A stretch of DNA of 64,000 bases, taken from the NCBI RefSeq assembly GCF_014236655.1, contig NZ_JACMYG010000007.1, forward strand, positions 62,001-126,000, in the 5' to 3' direction. This stretch comes from Pseudomonas kielensis. GTDB lineage: Bacteria > Pseudomonadota > Gammaproteobacteria > Pseudomonadales > Pseudomonadaceae. The notes beneath the pieces are model-generated. The model saw nothing but the letters and a program-made list of their open reading frames with translations. It made no database searches and was not told the DNA's origin. The position numbers and the translations under genes are program-made. Below are positions 36,399-47,057 of this stretch, piece after piece. Position 1 is the first letter of the stretch, and each line of letters opens with the position of its first letter.

Positions 36399-38108
36399 AT
36401 GCGCATAGAACCTCGCCAGCTTCCCGCCACCCTGCCATTTCTCGGTGATCTGCCGCCGCTGCTGACCCGCTTGTACGCGGCGCGCGGGGTGCAGTCGGAG
36501 GCTGAGCTGGACAAGAGTCTGGCGCGCTTGATCCCGTTTCAGCAGCTCAAGGGGATTGAGGCCGCAGTCGACCTGCTGGTGGTGGCGTTGGAGCAGCGCC
36601 AGCGGATCCTGATCGTCGGCGATTTCGATGCCGACGGCGCGACGGCCAGTACGGTCGGGGTGCTGGGGTTGCGCCTGCTGGGGGCGGCCCATGTCGATTA
36701 CCTGGTGCCGAACCGCTTTGAATACGGCTACGGCCTGACCCCGGAAATCGTCGAGGTGGCGTTGACCCGCACCCCGCAACTGCTGATCACCGTGGACAAC
36801 GGTATTTCCAGCGTCGAGGGCGTGGCGGCGGCGAAACAGGCTGGACTCAAGGTACTGGTCACCGATCACCACTTGCCGGGCGACGAACTGCCGCTGGCTG
36901 ATGCCATCGTCAATCCGAACCAGCCCGGCTGCAACTTTCCGAGCAAGGCGCTGGCCGGTGTCGGGGTGATTTTCTACGTGCTGATGGCATTGCGGGCACG
37001 CCTGCGCAGCCTGGGCTGGTACGCCAGCACGGCGCAACCGAACATCGGTGAGTTGCTGGACCTGGTAGCGCTGGGCAGCGTGGCCGACGTGGTGCCCCTG
37101 GATGCCAACAACCGGATCCTGGTGCACCAGGGCCTGGAGCGGATTCGCGCCGGGCGCGCACGCCCTGGGATCAAGGCGATCCTCGAAGTGGCCAAGCGTG
37201 ACCACGGGCGCATCACCTCCACCGACCTGGGCTTCATCCTCGGCCCGCGCCTGAACGCGGCAGGACGCCTGGATGACATGAGCCTGGGCATCGAGTGCCT
37301 GCTCACCGATAGCGTCGAGCAGGCCCGGGAAATGGCCGCGCAACTGGACGGCATGAACCAGGACCGCAAATCCATCGAGCAGGGCATGCAGCGTGAAGCA
37401 CTGGCCCAGCTCAAGGACCTGCCGGTGGAGTCGATGCCGTTCGGCTTGTGCCTGTTTGATCCGGAGTGGCACCAAGGGGTGATCGGCATCCTCGCCTCGC
37501 GGATGAAAGAGCGTTATTTCCGTCCCACCATTGCCTTCGCCGATGCGGGCGACGGCATGCTCAAAGGCTCCGGGCGGTCGGTGCAGGGCTTCCACATTCG
37601 CGACGCCTTGAGCGTGGTCGCGGCGCAGCACCCGGACCTGATCAGCAAGTACGGTGGTCACGCCATGGCTGCGGGCCTGACCTTGCCAGAAGCGAACTTT
37701 CCGCTGTTCGCGCAGGCGTTCGACGCCGAAGTGCGCCGCCAGTTGCGTGAAGAAGACCTGACCGGAAGGCTGTTGTCGGACGGCACCCTGGCCGTAGAAG
37801 AGTTCCACCTGGAACTGGCCCGCGCCTTGCGCCACGCCGGCCCGTGGGGGCAGCATTTCCCGGAGCCGCTGTTTCATGGCGTGTTCCAACTGGTCGAGCA
37901 GCGGGTGGTGGGTGAGCGGCACCTCAAAGTGGTCCTGAAAAGTGAATGCGGTTCGGTAAAACTCGACGGCATTGCCTTTGGTATCGATCGCGAAGTGTGG
38001 CCGAACCCGACCATCCGCTGGGTCGAACTGGCCTACAAGCTCGATGTGAACGAGTTTCGTGGCCAGGAAACCGTGCAGTTGATGATTGCCCATATCGAAC
38101 CGCGTTAA
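36399..38108 (+). CDS. recJ: Single-stranded-DNA-specific exonuclease RecJ
   Basis: RecJ is a 5'-3' exonuclease acting in the RecF pathway, base excision and mismatch repair. The 569 residues have the DHH-family metal motifs LIVGDFDADGATAST and VTDHHLPGDE, and the DHHA1 motif KYGGHAMAAGLTL. An OB fold closes the C-terminus. ATG at 36399 gives MRIEPRQLPATLP. In E. coli recJ is next to prfB-lysS; here those genes lie 24 kb downstream. Confidence 0.96.
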   Translation: MRIEPRQLPATLPFLGDLPPLLTRLYAARGVQSEAELDKSLARLIPFQQLKGIEAAVDLLVVALEQRQRILIVGDFDADGATASTVGVLGLRLLGAAHVDYLVPNRFEYGYGLTPEIVEVALTRTPQLLITVDNGISSVEGVAAAKQAGLKVLVTDHHLPGDELPLADAIVNPNQPGCNFPSKALAGVGVIFYVLMALRARLRSLGWYASTAQPNIGELLDLVALGSVADVVPLDANNRILVHQGLERIRAGRARPGIKAILEVAKRDHGRITSTDLGFILGPRLNAAGRLDDMSLGIECLLTDSVEQAREMAAQLDGMNQDRKSIEQGMQREALAQLKDLPVESMPFGLCLFDPEWHQGVIGILASRMKERYFRPTIAFADAGDGMLKGSGRSVQGFHIRDALSVVAAQHPDLISKYGGHAMAAGLTLPEANFPLFAQAFDAEVRRQLREEDLTGRLLSDGTLAVEEFHLELARALRHAGPWGQHFPEPLFHGVFQLVEQRVVGERHLKVVLKSECGSVKLDGIAFGIDREVWPNPTIRWVELAYKLDVNEFRGQETVQLMIAHIEPR

Positions 38109-38276
38109 ACCCTGCTGGCTGCGCCGATGTCGACTAGGCTCTAAGCACTGCTTGATTGGCCTTGTGACGTATCGTCCATTTTTTGCCCGCGGGGGCGGGT
38201 GCCGCATCCTTTCCTGTCACTCGTCGACTATTCAAACAGAACCCTGGAGCCTGCCCACTGATTCGAGAGGTGCCCC

Positions 38277-39383
38277 ATGAGTCTGCTGCTTGAACCCTAT
38301 ACCCTTCGTCAATTGACCCTGCTCAACCGCATCGCCGTGTCGCCGATGTGCCAATACTCCAGCGTCAATGGACTGGCCAATGACTGGCACCTCGTACACC
38401 TCGGCAGTCGCGCCGTGGGCGGGGCCGGCCTGGTGTTCACCGAAGCCACCGCCGTGACCGCCGATGGTCGCATCACCGCCCAGGACCTGGGCCTGTGGAA
38501 CGACGCGCAGATCGAACCGCTGCAACGCATCACCCGCTTCATTACCGCCCAAGGGGCGGTGGCCGGCATCCAGTTGGCGCACGCCGGGCGCAAGGCCAGC
38601 ACTCATCGGCCCTGGTTGGGCAAACATGGCAGCGTCAAGCCGGCCGACGGCGGCTGGACCCCGGTCGGTCCTTCGCCGATCGCCTTCGATCCGGAGCATA
38701 CCCAGCCCACCCAACTGAGCGAATCGCAGATCAGCGAAGTCATCCAGGCGTTTGTCGAGGCCGCCAAGCGCGCGCTGGAGGCAGGTTTCAAGGTGGTCGA
38801 GGTGCACGCGGCCCATGGTTACCTGCTGCACCAGTTTCTTTCGCCCCTGAGTAACCAGCGGCGTGACCAGTACGGTGGTTCGTTCGAAAACCGCATTCGC
38901 CTGGTGCTGCAAGTCACCGAGGCGGTGCGTGCCGTATGGCCGGAGGAATTGCCGTTGTTCGTGCGGGTATCGGCCACTGACTGGGTGGAGGACGGCTGGA
39001 ATCCGGACGAAACCGTGGAGCTGGCGCGGCGCCTGAAAGCCTTGGGGGTCGACCTGATCGATGTGTCCTCGGGCGGAACCGCGGCAAATGCCGAGATCCC
39101 CACAGGACCGGGTTATCAGACGCGATTTGCCGAACGGGTACGCAAGGAGTCCGGGATTGCCACCGGCACCGTAGGCCTGATTACCGAGCCGGCCCAGGCC
39201 GAACACATTTTGCGTACCTGTCAGGCCGACATCATCCTGCTGGCCCGTGAACTGCTGCGTGACCCTTACTGGCCGCTGCACGCCGATGACGACCTGGGCG
39301 GACGCAAGGCGATCTGGCCGTCACAGTACCAACGGGCAACTCACCGCGATCAGCCAATCCATGAGTCGGATCTGCGGGATTGA
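38277..39383 (+). CDS. NADH:flavin oxidoreductase, Old Yellow Enzyme family
   Basis: The 368-residue TIM-barrel flavoprotein resembles YqjM/XenA-type (class III) ene-reductases. Visible features are NRIAVSPMCQYSSVNGLANDWH (flavin-tuning Cys), QLAHAGRKAS, the catalytic stretch VEVHAAHGYLLHQFLSPLSNQR, YGGSFENRIR and ILLARELLRDP. It probably binds FMN and reduces activated C=C or nitro groups; the natural substrate is unknown. A hairpin follows its stop. Confidence 0.9.
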   Translation: MSLLLEPYTLRQLTLLNRIAVSPMCQYSSVNGLANDWHLVHLGSRAVGGAGLVFTEATAVTADGRITAQDLGLWNDAQIEPLQRITRFITAQGAVAGIQLAHAGRKASTHRPWLGKHGSVKPADGGWTPVGPSPIAFDPEHTQPTQLSESQISEVIQAFVEAAKRALEAGFKVVEVHAAHGYLLHQFLSPLSNQRRDQYGGSFENRIRLVLQVTEAVRAVWPEELPLFVRVSATDWVEDGWNPDETVELARRLKALGVDLIDVSSGGTAANAEIPTGPGYQTRFAERVRKESGIATGTVGLITEPAQAEHILRTCQADIILLARELLRDPYWPLHADDDLGGRKAIWPSQYQRATHRDQPIHESDLRD

Positions 39384-39388
39384 CCGAC

Positions 39389-39422
39389 GTGTAGGGGCAG
39401 GCTTGCCGACCTGCCCCTACAC
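39389..39422. terminator. Hairpin between the flavin oxidoreductase and opgD (convergent)
   Basis: A perfect 13-bp stem (GTGTAGGGGCAGG / CCTGCCCCTACAC) has an 8-base loop. There is no T-run; the sequence resembles a REP. It lies between two converging genes. Confidence 0.6.
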
Positions 39423-39465
39423 GGGACCGTTCAAAACGTAGGGGCTGGCCTACAAGGCAGGGATT

Positions 39466-41100
39466 TTACGCTGCCGGCCAATCCGGATAGTTGCGCTTGT
39501 CCGGCGCTGGCGGGAAGTACTGGTACAGCCAGGTCTCGCTCAGCGTCCGGTCCTGGGTGCGGATGAACAGGCGCAGTTCGACCGGCTCCACGCTGTCGTT
39601 GGTGGGGAACCAGTCGAAGGTGATCCGGTAGCCCTTGATGTCGTCGAGCACCAGCACGTTGAAATCCTTGACCTCACCGTTCGAGGCGGTCACCACCGGC
39701 TCGATGCCGGTGCCCGGTGGCAGGCGATCCAGTCCGCCGCCATTGAAGTCGACGGCAAAGCGCCGCGCCCAGACCTTCGGATAATGCTCGCCCGGGGCCC
39801 AGCCTTCGGTGAAACCGCCCATGCCTGAACGGGTGGCATTGACCCGTGCCAATGGCGTACCAACAGGGGGCAGGGCGCTCCAGTAGAGTTTGTACCCGTA
39901 GTTCAGGGAGTCGCCCGCCGCCACCGGCTTTTTCGGGGTCCAGAAGGCCACGATGTTGTCCAGAGTTTCGCCCGTGGTCGGGATTTCCAGCAGGTCGATG
40001 GAGCCCTCGCCCCAGGCGGTGGTCGGCTCGACCCACAGGCTTGGACGCTTGCTGTACCAGTCGACGGTGTCCTGATAGCTGGCAAATTCGTGGTCGGTCT
40101 GGACCAGGCCGAAACCTTTCGGGTCCTTGTCGGCGAAGGCGTTGAACTGCAACGTCGCCGGGTTGTTCAGCGGGCGGCAGATCCACTCGCCGTTGCCGCG
40201 CCACATGGCGAGGCGGTCCGAGTCGTGGATTTGCGGGTGAATGGTGTCGCACATGCGCCGCTCATGGGTGCCGCAACTGAACATGCTGGTCATCGGTGCA
40301 ATGCCCAGTTGTTCAATGGCGGTGCGGGCGTTGACGTGGGCATCGACGGCCATCACCACCTGCGTGGCCTGGCAATCGATGTCGAAGCGGTAGGCCCCCG
40401 TGGCGCTCGGCGAGTCGAGCAGGGCGTAGACCACAAACCGGGTGCTGTCCTTGTCCGGGGTTTCGAACCAGAACTTGGTGAAATCAGGGAATTCTTCGCG
40501 TTTTTTCCCGTAGGTGTCGATGGCCAGGCCACGGGCCGACAAGCCGTACTGGCCGGTGTTGTCCACCGCGCGGAAGTAGCTGGCGCCGAGGAACGACACC
40601 ACGTCGTGCCGATCCAGCTCCGGGGCCTTGAACAGCTTGAACCCGGAGAACCCCAGGTCACCCTTGAGCTGCGCCGTATCGACTTTGGAATTCTGGTAGT
40701 TGAACAGCGCCGGGCGGAAGTGCACTTCTCGCGCCTGCCGGGTTTTCGGGTCGACGCTGTACATGCGCACTGGCTGCTTGAAGCCCATGCCGACATGGAA
40801 AAACTGCACGTCCAGCTGGCCGTTCAGTTCATTCCACAGGGAATGCTTGGCATCGTATTGAATGGCATTGAAGTTCTGCGGCGTCATGCTGGCCAATGTC
40901 GGCGGCAGCACTTGCTTGGTGTCCACGTAGCGGGTGCTGGCCAGTTGTTTGGCCTGCACCTTCAGCGCCTCGAAATCGAAGGCTTGCGCCTCACCATCAG
41001 CCGTGCCGGCCCAGGCACGGGCAGCCAGCAGGCCGGTGGCCGAGAGGCCGGTGTAGGCGGCGATGGCCATGGAGGCCTTGAGCAAATTCCTGCGGTGCAT
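39466..41100 (-). CDS. opgD: Glucan biosynthesis protein D
   Basis: OpgD acts in the periplasm to shape osmoregulated periplasmic glucans. The 544-residue precursor has a twin-arginine signal ([20 protein letters not shown] ending AWA), then the MdoG/MdoD domain: [50 protein letters not shown] and [26 protein letters not shown] at 41100 puts the Tat motif at the N-terminus; the longer frame would bury it. It is unlinked to opgGH here. Confidence 0.95.
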   Translation of the reverse strand: MHRRNLLKASMAIAAYTGLSATGLLAARAWAGTADGEAQAFDFEALKVQAKQLASTRYVDTKQVLPPTLASMTPQNFNAIQYDAKHSLWNELNGQLDVQFFHVGMGFKQPVRMYSVDPKTRQAREVHFRPALFNYQNSKVDTAQLKGDLGFSGFKLFKAPELDRHDVVSFLGASYFRAVDNTGQYGLSARGLAIDTYGKKREEFPDFTKFWFETPDKDSTRFVVYALLDSPSATGAYRFDIDCQATQVVMAVDAHVNARTAIEQLGIAPMTSMFSCGTHERRMCDTIHPQIHDSDRLAMWRGNGEWICRPLNNPATLQFNAFADKDPKGFGLVQTDHEFASYQDTVDWYSKRPSLWVEPTTAWGEGSIDLLEIPTTGETLDNIVAFWTPKKPVAAGDSLNYGYKLYWSALPPVGTPLARVNATRSGMGGFTEGWAPGEHYPKVWARRFAVDFNGGGLDRLPPGTGIEPVVTASNGEVKDFNVLVLDDIKGYRITFDWFPTNDSVEPVELRLFIRTQDRTLSETWLYQYFPPAPDKRNYPDWPAA

Positions 41101-41494
41101 AGGACAACCTGTCTTGGACGATCCCGCGGCGTTCCTGGCTGCGTTACGGATCAGAAATAGAGGTTCGGACAAGCCTTCGGCCAAACGCATGGGAGTTTAA
41201 ACAGATGGCAAACAAGTTAAAGGGTTCGAAATAACTCGCAAACTGATTGGCTTGCACTTTGCGCAAAACTGCGACGTGGGAGATCGCGGTTGGGGTTCAA
41301 CGTCTGTCCGACGCAGTGTTTAAAATAAGCGTTTTCATTTTTTTGACTAATTACTCTAAAAATACCTCGCAACGGATTTTTTGTTTCTATTCTTAGGTTC
41401 ATGACCGGCCCTTGCCCATGGGTTGGCGCAGGTTGAAGCAACAGCAGGGCGATGGAGTAACCAGGGTTTCATCACATGCAGAGGGACATCGTCC
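41101..41494. promoter_or_regulatory. 394-bp gap with an AT-rich island upstream of opgD and a small gene
   Basis: No gene is recognised. The part around 41315-41400 is clearly richer in A and T than its surroundings and includes TTGACTAATTACTC and a T7 run. It probably holds the divergent promoters of opgD (minus) and the small gene at 41495 (plus), and may be an H-NS-like or global-regulator target. No exact sites can be fixed. Confidence 0.45.
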
Positions 41495-41680
41495 ATGGCT
41501 AGAGCGCAAGGCATTATCGGTTGGCTGGGTTGTTTTGCAGGCATGAACCTTTCGCGGCGATCGCGCCGGTTGAGTTCAGAGGAGATAAAACTGCTGGAGC
41601 GTTATCGCGAGCTCTCGGAGAGTGACCGGATCGCCATGCGCTATCTGGTGGAGGCGATGCGCAGTGTGTCGCGGTTCTGA
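41495..41680 (+). CDS. Small hypothetical protein with helical C-terminus
   Basis: The 61-residue product has a short hydrophobic start (GIIGWLGCFAGM), an arginine cluster (LSRRSRRL) and a charged amphipathic helix pair (SSEEIKLLERYRELSESDRIAMRYLVEAM). The last part resembles helices found in small regulators and in the ends of some transcription factors. I do not recognise the family. GAGGGA lies eight bases before the ATG, and codon use is normal, so I think it is real. Confidence 0.5.
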   Translation: MARAQGIIGWLGCFAGMNLSRRSRRLSSEEIKLLERYRELSESDRIAMRYLVEAMRSVSRF

Positions 41681-41734
41681 AGCAGGGGAGAGCGTCACCC
41701 ATGCAGGTGACGCTCGGTTCGCTGATGCAGGACC

Positions 41735-43597
41735 TCAGCCCACTTCACCTACCGCCCTGTACGCCTCATCGATCGCGGCATGGGCATAGGCACTCCAGGC
41801 TGCGTCGGAGTTGGCGATGCTGACCTTGCCCACGGGCTGACGTGCCAGGTTCATCAACTTTTCACTTTCGTCGGAATCGTCGTACAGGCTATTGGAGAAG
41901 TACGCGTAGCCGTGTGACCAGCGATTGACGGTGATGCCCAGGATATCGGTCTGGTGGTTGAAGCCGCCCGGGCCGAGCATGCGTTGCAACTGATCGCGCA
42001 GTTGCGCTTCGAGCACCTCGAACGTCTGTCCGTACAGCCGGCCGCGACCGGCACGGGCCTGGTCGCGGGCGTTCATGCCACTGTTGGGGCTGGTGGGCAC
42101 ATAAACCATGTGCAGGCCAATGGGCTGTGTCGGGTCCTTGGGATGATCGTAGCCGCCCATGCTCACCGGGTAGTCGAGCTTGATCCGGCTGTAGGGCTGG
42201 GTCGCGGCATAGATTTCGTGGACCCCCAGTTTCTGGAACGACTGCCAGTTGCGGATCACCACCTTGGTGTACACCAGCGGGAATTTCACGTTCTGGCTCA
42301 GGGCGTGGGATTGTTCGGCCGAGAGGTCGCGCAGCAGGTAGGGAATCATCATGTTGTAGCAAGCCATGATGCAGTGTTTGCCACGCACCTGGCTTAGTTG
42401 TCCGCCTCGGCTGTAACCGATGTTCACCCCGTTGCCGACGTTGCGCACGCTGACTGCGGTGCTGTTGAGGCGAATGCGTACCGGGGTTTTTGCCTGGTCG
42501 AGTTTGCTGTAGTCGAACGGGGCCAGGACGATATCGTCCATGGTGTGACCGGGGGCCACGGCCGGGATCAGGCTACGCACCAGCAAGCGGGCCAGCGAGG
42601 CGTTGCCGTCGGGGAAGTGGTAGATGTAGGGCTCTTCCATTTCCGCCTGGGCTTCTTCGCTGATCGGCTCCAGGTTCATTGCCGCGAAGCCTGGGAAGCC
42701 GACGTTGTAGGCGTCATACGCTGCCACGGCATCGATGCTCAGGGCCATGAAGTCGTTGGTGCGGCTCTGGAAATACTTCACCGCCTGTTCCGAAAGTCCG
42801 ACGTCCTTGAGCAGGAAGTCGCGATAGCTGGTGCGCTCCAGGTGGGCGGTTTTGTCTTCGGTGGATTGGCCTGCCAGGTAGTCCTTGGGGGCGCTGTGTA
42901 CGGCGATCAGCGCGTCACGGTCGGCCTGCGGCAGGGGGAAGTCGTTGATGAAGTCTTCAATGCGGCGGGCGTGCAACTGGTCCGGGGCGATGTCGTCGGC
43001 CACCATGGGGGTCGGGTCGCCGGTCACCAGTTTGTCTTCGCCGAAGTTTTCCTTGTCGAAGAACACCGCGCGTGACAGGCCCAGGCCCGGGTAGAACTGG
43101 CGATCGAACGCGCTTTCAAAGCGCTTGATGTCGACCCCGAGTTTCTTCAGCAGGCCATTCACTTCCTTGCTGTAGAGGTGGTTGGGCGACTGGAAGGCTT
43201 CACTGCCGCCATAGCCGAGGATCATCCGCCCGCCGGCGGAGAACTCGTTGCGCTTGGCGTGGCCGCCGAAGTCGTCGTGGTTTTCCAGGATCAGGATGCG
43301 TGCCTTGGGATGTTTCTCGCGGTAGAACCAGGCGGCGGACAACCCGCTCAGGCCACCGCCGACGACCACCAGGTCGTAGTCTTCGCTGATGGGCAGCGGG
43401 TCGGTGTCGAAGACTTTTTTCTCCCAGCCCATCTGGTGTGCCAGTTCGAAGGAGCCGACGTGGCTGCCGCGCAGGCCGGTGAGGGCGGGTGGGTAGTAGC
43501 GGCCGTCAGGGGCGGCCTGGAGCAGCTGCAGCGGGGTCATTCCGGCGGCAATGCTGATGGCGACGCCGTTGAGGAAGTCGCGGCGGGTGATTTCCAT
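41735..43597 (-). CDS. spdH: Spermidine dehydrogenase SpdH, Tat-exported flavoprotein
   Basis: SpdH cleaves spermidine to 1,3-diaminopropane and 4-aminobutyraldehyde. The 620-residue length equals, as I recall, the P. aeruginosa enzyme. The N-terminus has a twin-arginine motif (TRRDFLNGVAISIAAGM). A Rossmann FAD site follows (DLVVVGGGLSGLSAAW, GGGLSG at 80-85), with GGHAKRNEF just after it. ATG at 43597 has AGGATT upstream; the longer frame lacks this. It is the last gene of a minus-strand block with a polyamine-type importer and aldehyde dehydrogenases, with about 190 bases between it and patD. Confidence 0.88.
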   Translation of the reverse strand: MEITRRDFLNGVAISIAAGMTPLQLLQAAPDGRYYPPALTGLRGSHVGSFELAHQMGWEKKVFDTDPLPISEDYDLVVVGGGLSGLSAAWFYREKHPKARILILENHDDFGGHAKRNEFSAGGRMILGYGGSEAFQSPNHLYSKEVNGLLKKLGVDIKRFESAFDRQFYPGLGLSRAVFFDKENFGEDKLVTGDPTPMVADDIAPDQLHARRIEDFINDFPLPQADRDALIAVHSAPKDYLAGQSTEDKTAHLERTSYRDFLLKDVGLSEQAVKYFQSRTNDFMALSIDAVAAYDAYNVGFPGFAAMNLEPISEEAQAEMEEPYIYHFPDGNASLARLLVRSLIPAVAPGHTMDDIVLAPFDYSKLDQAKTPVRIRLNSTAVSVRNVGNGVNIGYSRGGQLSQVRGKHCIMACYNMMIPYLLRDLSAEQSHALSQNVKFPLVYTKVVIRNWQSFQKLGVHEIYAATQPYSRIKLDYPVSMGGYDHPKDPTQPIGLHMVYVPTSPNSGMNARDQARAGRGRLYGQTFEVLEAQLRDQLQRMLGPGGFNHQTDILGITVNRWSHGYAYFSNSLYDDSDESEKLMNLARQPVGKVSIANSDAAWSAYAHAAIDEAYRAVGEVG

Positions 43598-43790
43598 GTT
43601 CAATCCTTGGTGGTTTTTTAGTCGCCCCGAGCCGCGTGCACGGGTCAGGGCGTGGTCGTGACCGGCTGACTTTCCAGGCATCGCCTGCCGTGGCGGGCAG
43701 GAGGGCTCAAACAGGACCGCAGGAGAGTGTTCCTGGGGGGACGCCTGGGTGGAACGTACTGCCGGTCTCTGCCTTCAAGCCATTAGAACC

Positions 43791-45215
43791 TTAATGCTTG
43801 AACATTACATGCCGCACGGTGGTGTAGTCCTCCAGCCCGTACATTGACATGTCCTTGCCATACCCAGACAGTTTCTGACCACCATGGGGCATTTCACTGA
43901 CCAACATGAAGTGGGTATTGACCCAGGTGCAGCCGTACTGCAAGCGCGCGGCGAGACGGTGGGCGCGGCCGACGTCGGCCGTCCACAGCGAAGATGCCAG
44001 CCCGTAGTCCGAATCGTTGGCCCAGCCCAGTACCTGGGCCTCATCGTCGAAACGGGTCACCGAGACCACTGGCCCGAACACTTCACGCCGGACGATTTCG
44101 TCGTCCTGCTGGGCGTCGGCCAGTACCGTTGGCTCGAAGAAGAAACCCTCGCCTTCCACGGCCTTGCCGCCGGTGATCAAGCGAATGTGCGGTTGCGCCA
44201 CGGCGCGCTCGACAAAGCCGGCGACGCGGTCGCGATGCTGGGCAGTGATCAGCGGGCCCAGTTCGGTGGCCGGATCATCCTGCAGGCCGTATTTGATGCT
44301 ACTGACCGCTGCACCCAGTTTCTCCACGAACTGCTCGTAGATCCCGGCCTGGGCATAGATACGGCAGGCCGCGGTGCAGTCTTGCCCGGCGTTGTAGAAG
44401 CCGAACGTGCGGATACCTTCCACGGCCGCGTCGATGTCGGCGTCGTCGAAGATGATCACCGGCGCCTTGCCGCCCAGTTCCATGTGCATGCGCTTGACGC
44501 TGTCGGCGGTGCTGGAAATGATGTTCGAGCCAGTGGCGATCGAACCGGTCAGCGACACCATGCGTACTTTCGGGTGGGTGACCAGTGGGCTGCCCACCGT
44601 TGGCCCGCGACCGAATACCAGGTTGAGCACACCGGCCGGGAAAATATCCGACGCCAGCTCGGCTAGGCGCAAGGCGGTCAGCGGAGTCTGTTCCGACGGC
44701 TTGAGCACCACGGTATTACCGGCCGCCAGGGCGGGAGCGATTTTCCAGGCGACCATCATCAGCGGGTAGTTCCACGGCGCGATGGAGGCAATCACACCGA
44801 CGGGGTCGCGGCGGATCATCGAGGTGTGGCCCGGCAGGTATTCACCCCCGGCCATGCCGCTCATGCAACGGCTGGCGCCGGCAAAGAAGCGGAACACATC
44901 GGCAATCGCCGGGATCTCGTCGTTCAACGCCGCGCTCAGGGGCTTGCCGCAGTTATCCGATTCCAGCCGGGCCAGTTCTTCGCCGTGGGCTTCGATGGCA
45001 TCGGCCAGCTTGAGCAGCAACAGCGAACGGTCCTTGGGCGGGGTCTGCGACCAACTGTCGAAGGCGGCATCGGCGGCGCGTACGGCGGCGTCGACCTGGG
45101 CTTCGCTGGCTTCGTTGATCTGCACCAGTACACGGCCCAGCGACGGGTTGAAGACGGCTTGGGCCGGGCCTTCGCCCTCCACCAGTTGGCCGTTGATCAG
45201 CAGTTTGGTTTGCAT
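43791..45215 (-). CDS. patD: Gamma-aminobutyraldehyde dehydrogenase
   Basis: PatD oxidises 4-aminobutanal (or 1-pyrroline) to GABA with NAD+, in putrescine and spermidine breakdown. The 474 residues equal E. coli PatD in length and match it almost throughout: [50 protein letters not shown] and the catalytic cysteine in [15 protein letters not shown]. The ATG at 45215 has AGGA seven bases upstream; 45221 is too close to it. In E. coli patD also follows ydcSTUV, as here. Confidence 0.93.
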   Translation of the reverse strand: MQTKLLINGQLVEGEGPAQAVFNPSLGRVLVQINEASEAQVDAAVRAADAAFDSWSQTPPKDRSLLLLKLADAIEAHGEELARLESDNCGKPLSAALNDEIPAIADVFRFFAGASRCMSGMAGGEYLPGHTSMIRRDPVGVIASIAPWNYPLMMVAWKIAPALAAGNTVVLKPSEQTPLTALRLAELASDIFPAGVLNLVFGRGPTVGSPLVTHPKVRMVSLTGSIATGSNIISSTADSVKRMHMELGGKAPVIIFDDADIDAAVEGIRTFGFYNAGQDCTAACRIYAQAGIYEQFVEKLGAAVSSIKYGLQDDPATELGPLITAQHRDRVAGFVERAVAQPHIRLITGGKAVEGEGFFFEPTVLADAQQDDEIVRREVFGPVVSVTRFDDEAQVLGWANDSDYGLASSLWTADVGRAHRLAARLQYGCTWVNTHFMLVSEMPHGGQKLSGYGKDMSMYGLEDYTTVRHVMFKH

Positions 45216-45262
45216 GTTCATGTCCTCTTTGGCGCTTTTATTGTTCTGCAGAAACCGGATCA

Positions 45263-45292
45263 CTGTAGGAGCGAGCAGGCTCGCTCCTACAG
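45263..45292. repeat. Single REP palindrome between ydcV and patD
   Basis: A perfect 13-bp stem (CTGTAGGAGCGAG / CTCGCTCCTACAG) has a 4-base loop. It is a lone REP inside an operon and may reduce downstream expression or stabilise the upstream mRNA. Confidence 0.8.
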
Positions 45293-45309
45293 CAGATGTT
45301 GGTCGTCAG

Positions 45310-46119
45310 TTACTTCCCACCGCTACCGGCCACGCTTTCACCGCCGCGTGTCAGGTAATAGGCACCGAGAATCGGCAACATGGTCACGATCATCACCAGC
45401 ATCGCTACCACGTTGGTCACCGGCACGTCCCGTGGGCGGCTGAGCTGGTTGAGCAGCCACAGCGGCAAGGTGCGTTCATGGCCGGCGGTGAAGGTGGTGA
45501 CGATGATTTCGTCGAACGACAGGGCAAACGCCAGCATGCCGCCAGCCAGCAACGCCGAGCCGAGGTTCGGCAGGATGATGTAGCGGAAGGTCTGCCAGCC
45601 ATCGGCGCCCAGGTCCATCGAGGCCTCGATCAGGCTGTGGGAGGTGCGGCGCAGGCGGGCGATGACGTTGTTGTAGACGATCACCACACAGAAGGTCGCG
45701 TGACCGACGATGATGGTGAACATGCCCGGCTCGATGCCCAGGGTCTTGAAGGTCGCCAGCAACGCGATACCAGTGATGATCCCCGGCAGGGCGATCGGCA
45801 GGATCAGCATCAGCGAGATGCCTTGCTTGCCGAAGAAGTCGCGCCGGTACAGTGCCGCCGAGGCCAGGGTGCCGAGGACCATGGCGATCAGGGTCGCGAT
45901 GGCGGCGATCTGGGCCGACAGCTTGATGGCTTCCAGTACGTCAGGCCGTGAGAACGCCACGCCGATCCACTTCAGGGTGAAACCCTTGGGCGGAAAACTG
46001 AACGCTGCGTCTTCGGTGTTGAAGGCGTACAGGAAGATGATCAGGATCGGGAAGTGCAGGAACACCAGCCCGCCCCAGGCGGCAATGCGCAGACCTAAAG
46101 AAGCTTTTTCAGAGTGCAT
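45310..46119 (-). CDS. ydcV: Polyamine-type ABC importer permease (YdcV/PotC-like)
   Basis: The 269-residue permease has six helices and the EAA loop [30 protein letters not shown] that contacts the ATPase. It resembles YdcV and PotC. ATG at 46119 overlaps the ydcU stop by 11 bases. It is the second of two permeases in a YdcSTUV-type transporter. Sequence alone does not fix the substrate; the operon context argues for a polyamine or its aldehyde/acid products. Confidence 0.88.
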   Translation of the reverse strand: MHSEKASLGLRIAAWGGLVFLHFPILIIFLYAFNTEDAAFSFPPKGFTLKWIGVAFSRPDVLEAIKLSAQIAAIATLIAMVLGTLASAALYRRDFFGKQGISLMLILPIALPGIITGIALLATFKTLGIEPGMFTIIVGHATFCVVIVYNNVIARLRRTSHSLIEASMDLGADGWQTFRYIILPNLGSALLAGGMLAFALSFDEIIVTTFTAGHERTLPLWLLNQLSRPRDVPVTNVVAMLVMIVTMLPILGAYYLTRGGESVAGSGGK

Positions 46120-47056
46120 CGAAGGCCCCCAGGCGTTTGACGATGGACAGGTAGATGGCAATCAGCACGATGGGCACCAGGGTGAAGGCCGCGGCCATCG
46201 GCATGTTGCCGATCGCGCCTTGCTGGGCGTAGACCATGCTGCCGACGAAGTAACCCGGCGGGCCCACCAGTTGCGGCACGATGAAGTCGCCCAGGGTCAG
46301 GGAGAAGGTGAAGATCGAGCCTGCGGCAATGCCCGGCACCGACAGCGGCAGGATCACCTGCATGAAGGTCTGGCGAGGCTTGGCGCCGAGGTCGGCGGAG
46401 GCTTGCAGCAGGGACGGCGGCAGGCGCTCCAGCGAAGCCTGGATCGGCAGGATCATGAACGGCAGCCAGATGTACACGAACACCATGAAGCGGCCCAGGT
46501 GCGAGGTGGACAAGGTGCTGCCACCGACCCCGGGAATCCCCAGGATGAACTGCAGCACGGGCTCCAGCCCCAGGTGCTGGACGAACCACTGTGCGACGCC
46601 GCCCTTGGCCAGCAGCAGGGTCCAGGCATAGGCCTTGACGATGTAGCTGGCCCACATCGGCATCATCACCGCGATGTAGAAGAACGCCTTGGTCTTGCCG
46701 GTGGTGTAGCGCGCCATGTAGTAGGCGATCGGAAACGCCACGATGGCGCTGGCGATCGAGACCACGATGGCCATGCTCAGGGTGCGCAGGATGATGTCGA
46801 AGTTCGACGGCTGGAACAGCGCGGCGAAGTTGCCCAGGGTCAGGTCAGGGGTGACCGCCATGGTGAAGTCGTCAAAGGTGTAGAAGCCCTGCCACAACAG
46901 GGTCAGGAGCGAGCCGAGATAGATCGCGCCGAACCAGATCAGCGGCGGCACCAGCAACATCGACAGGTACAGGTTGGGCCGGCGGTACAGCAGGTTGGAG
47001 AACCGGCGCAGCGGCGAGCCCCCGGGGGGTGTTTGGGTCATGGCCACGGTGTTCAT
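46109..47056 (-). CDS. ydcU: Polyamine-type ABC importer permease (YdcU/PotB-like)
   Basis: The 315-residue permease has a proline-rich cytoplasmic start, six to seven helices and the EAA-type loop [29 protein letters not shown]. It is closest by eye to YdcU/PotB. Its ATG lies one base after the stop of the ATPase gene, so the two are tightly coupled. Confidence 0.88.
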   Translation of the reverse strand: MNTVAMTQTPPGGSPLRRFSNLLYRRPNLYLSMLLVPPLIWFGAIYLGSLLTLLWQGFYTFDDFTMAVTPDLTLGNFAALFQPSNFDIILRTLSMAIVVSIASAIVAFPIAYYMARYTTGKTKAFFYIAVMMPMWASYIVKAYAWTLLLAKGGVAQWFVQHLGLEPVLQFILGIPGVGGSTLSTSHLGRFMVFVYIWLPFMILPIQASLERLPPSLLQASADLGAKPRQTFMQVILPLSVPGIAAGSIFTFSLTLGDFIVPQLVGPPGYFVGSMVYAQQGAIGNMPMAAAFTLVPIVLIAIYLSIVKRLGAFDAL

Positions 47057-47057
47057 C

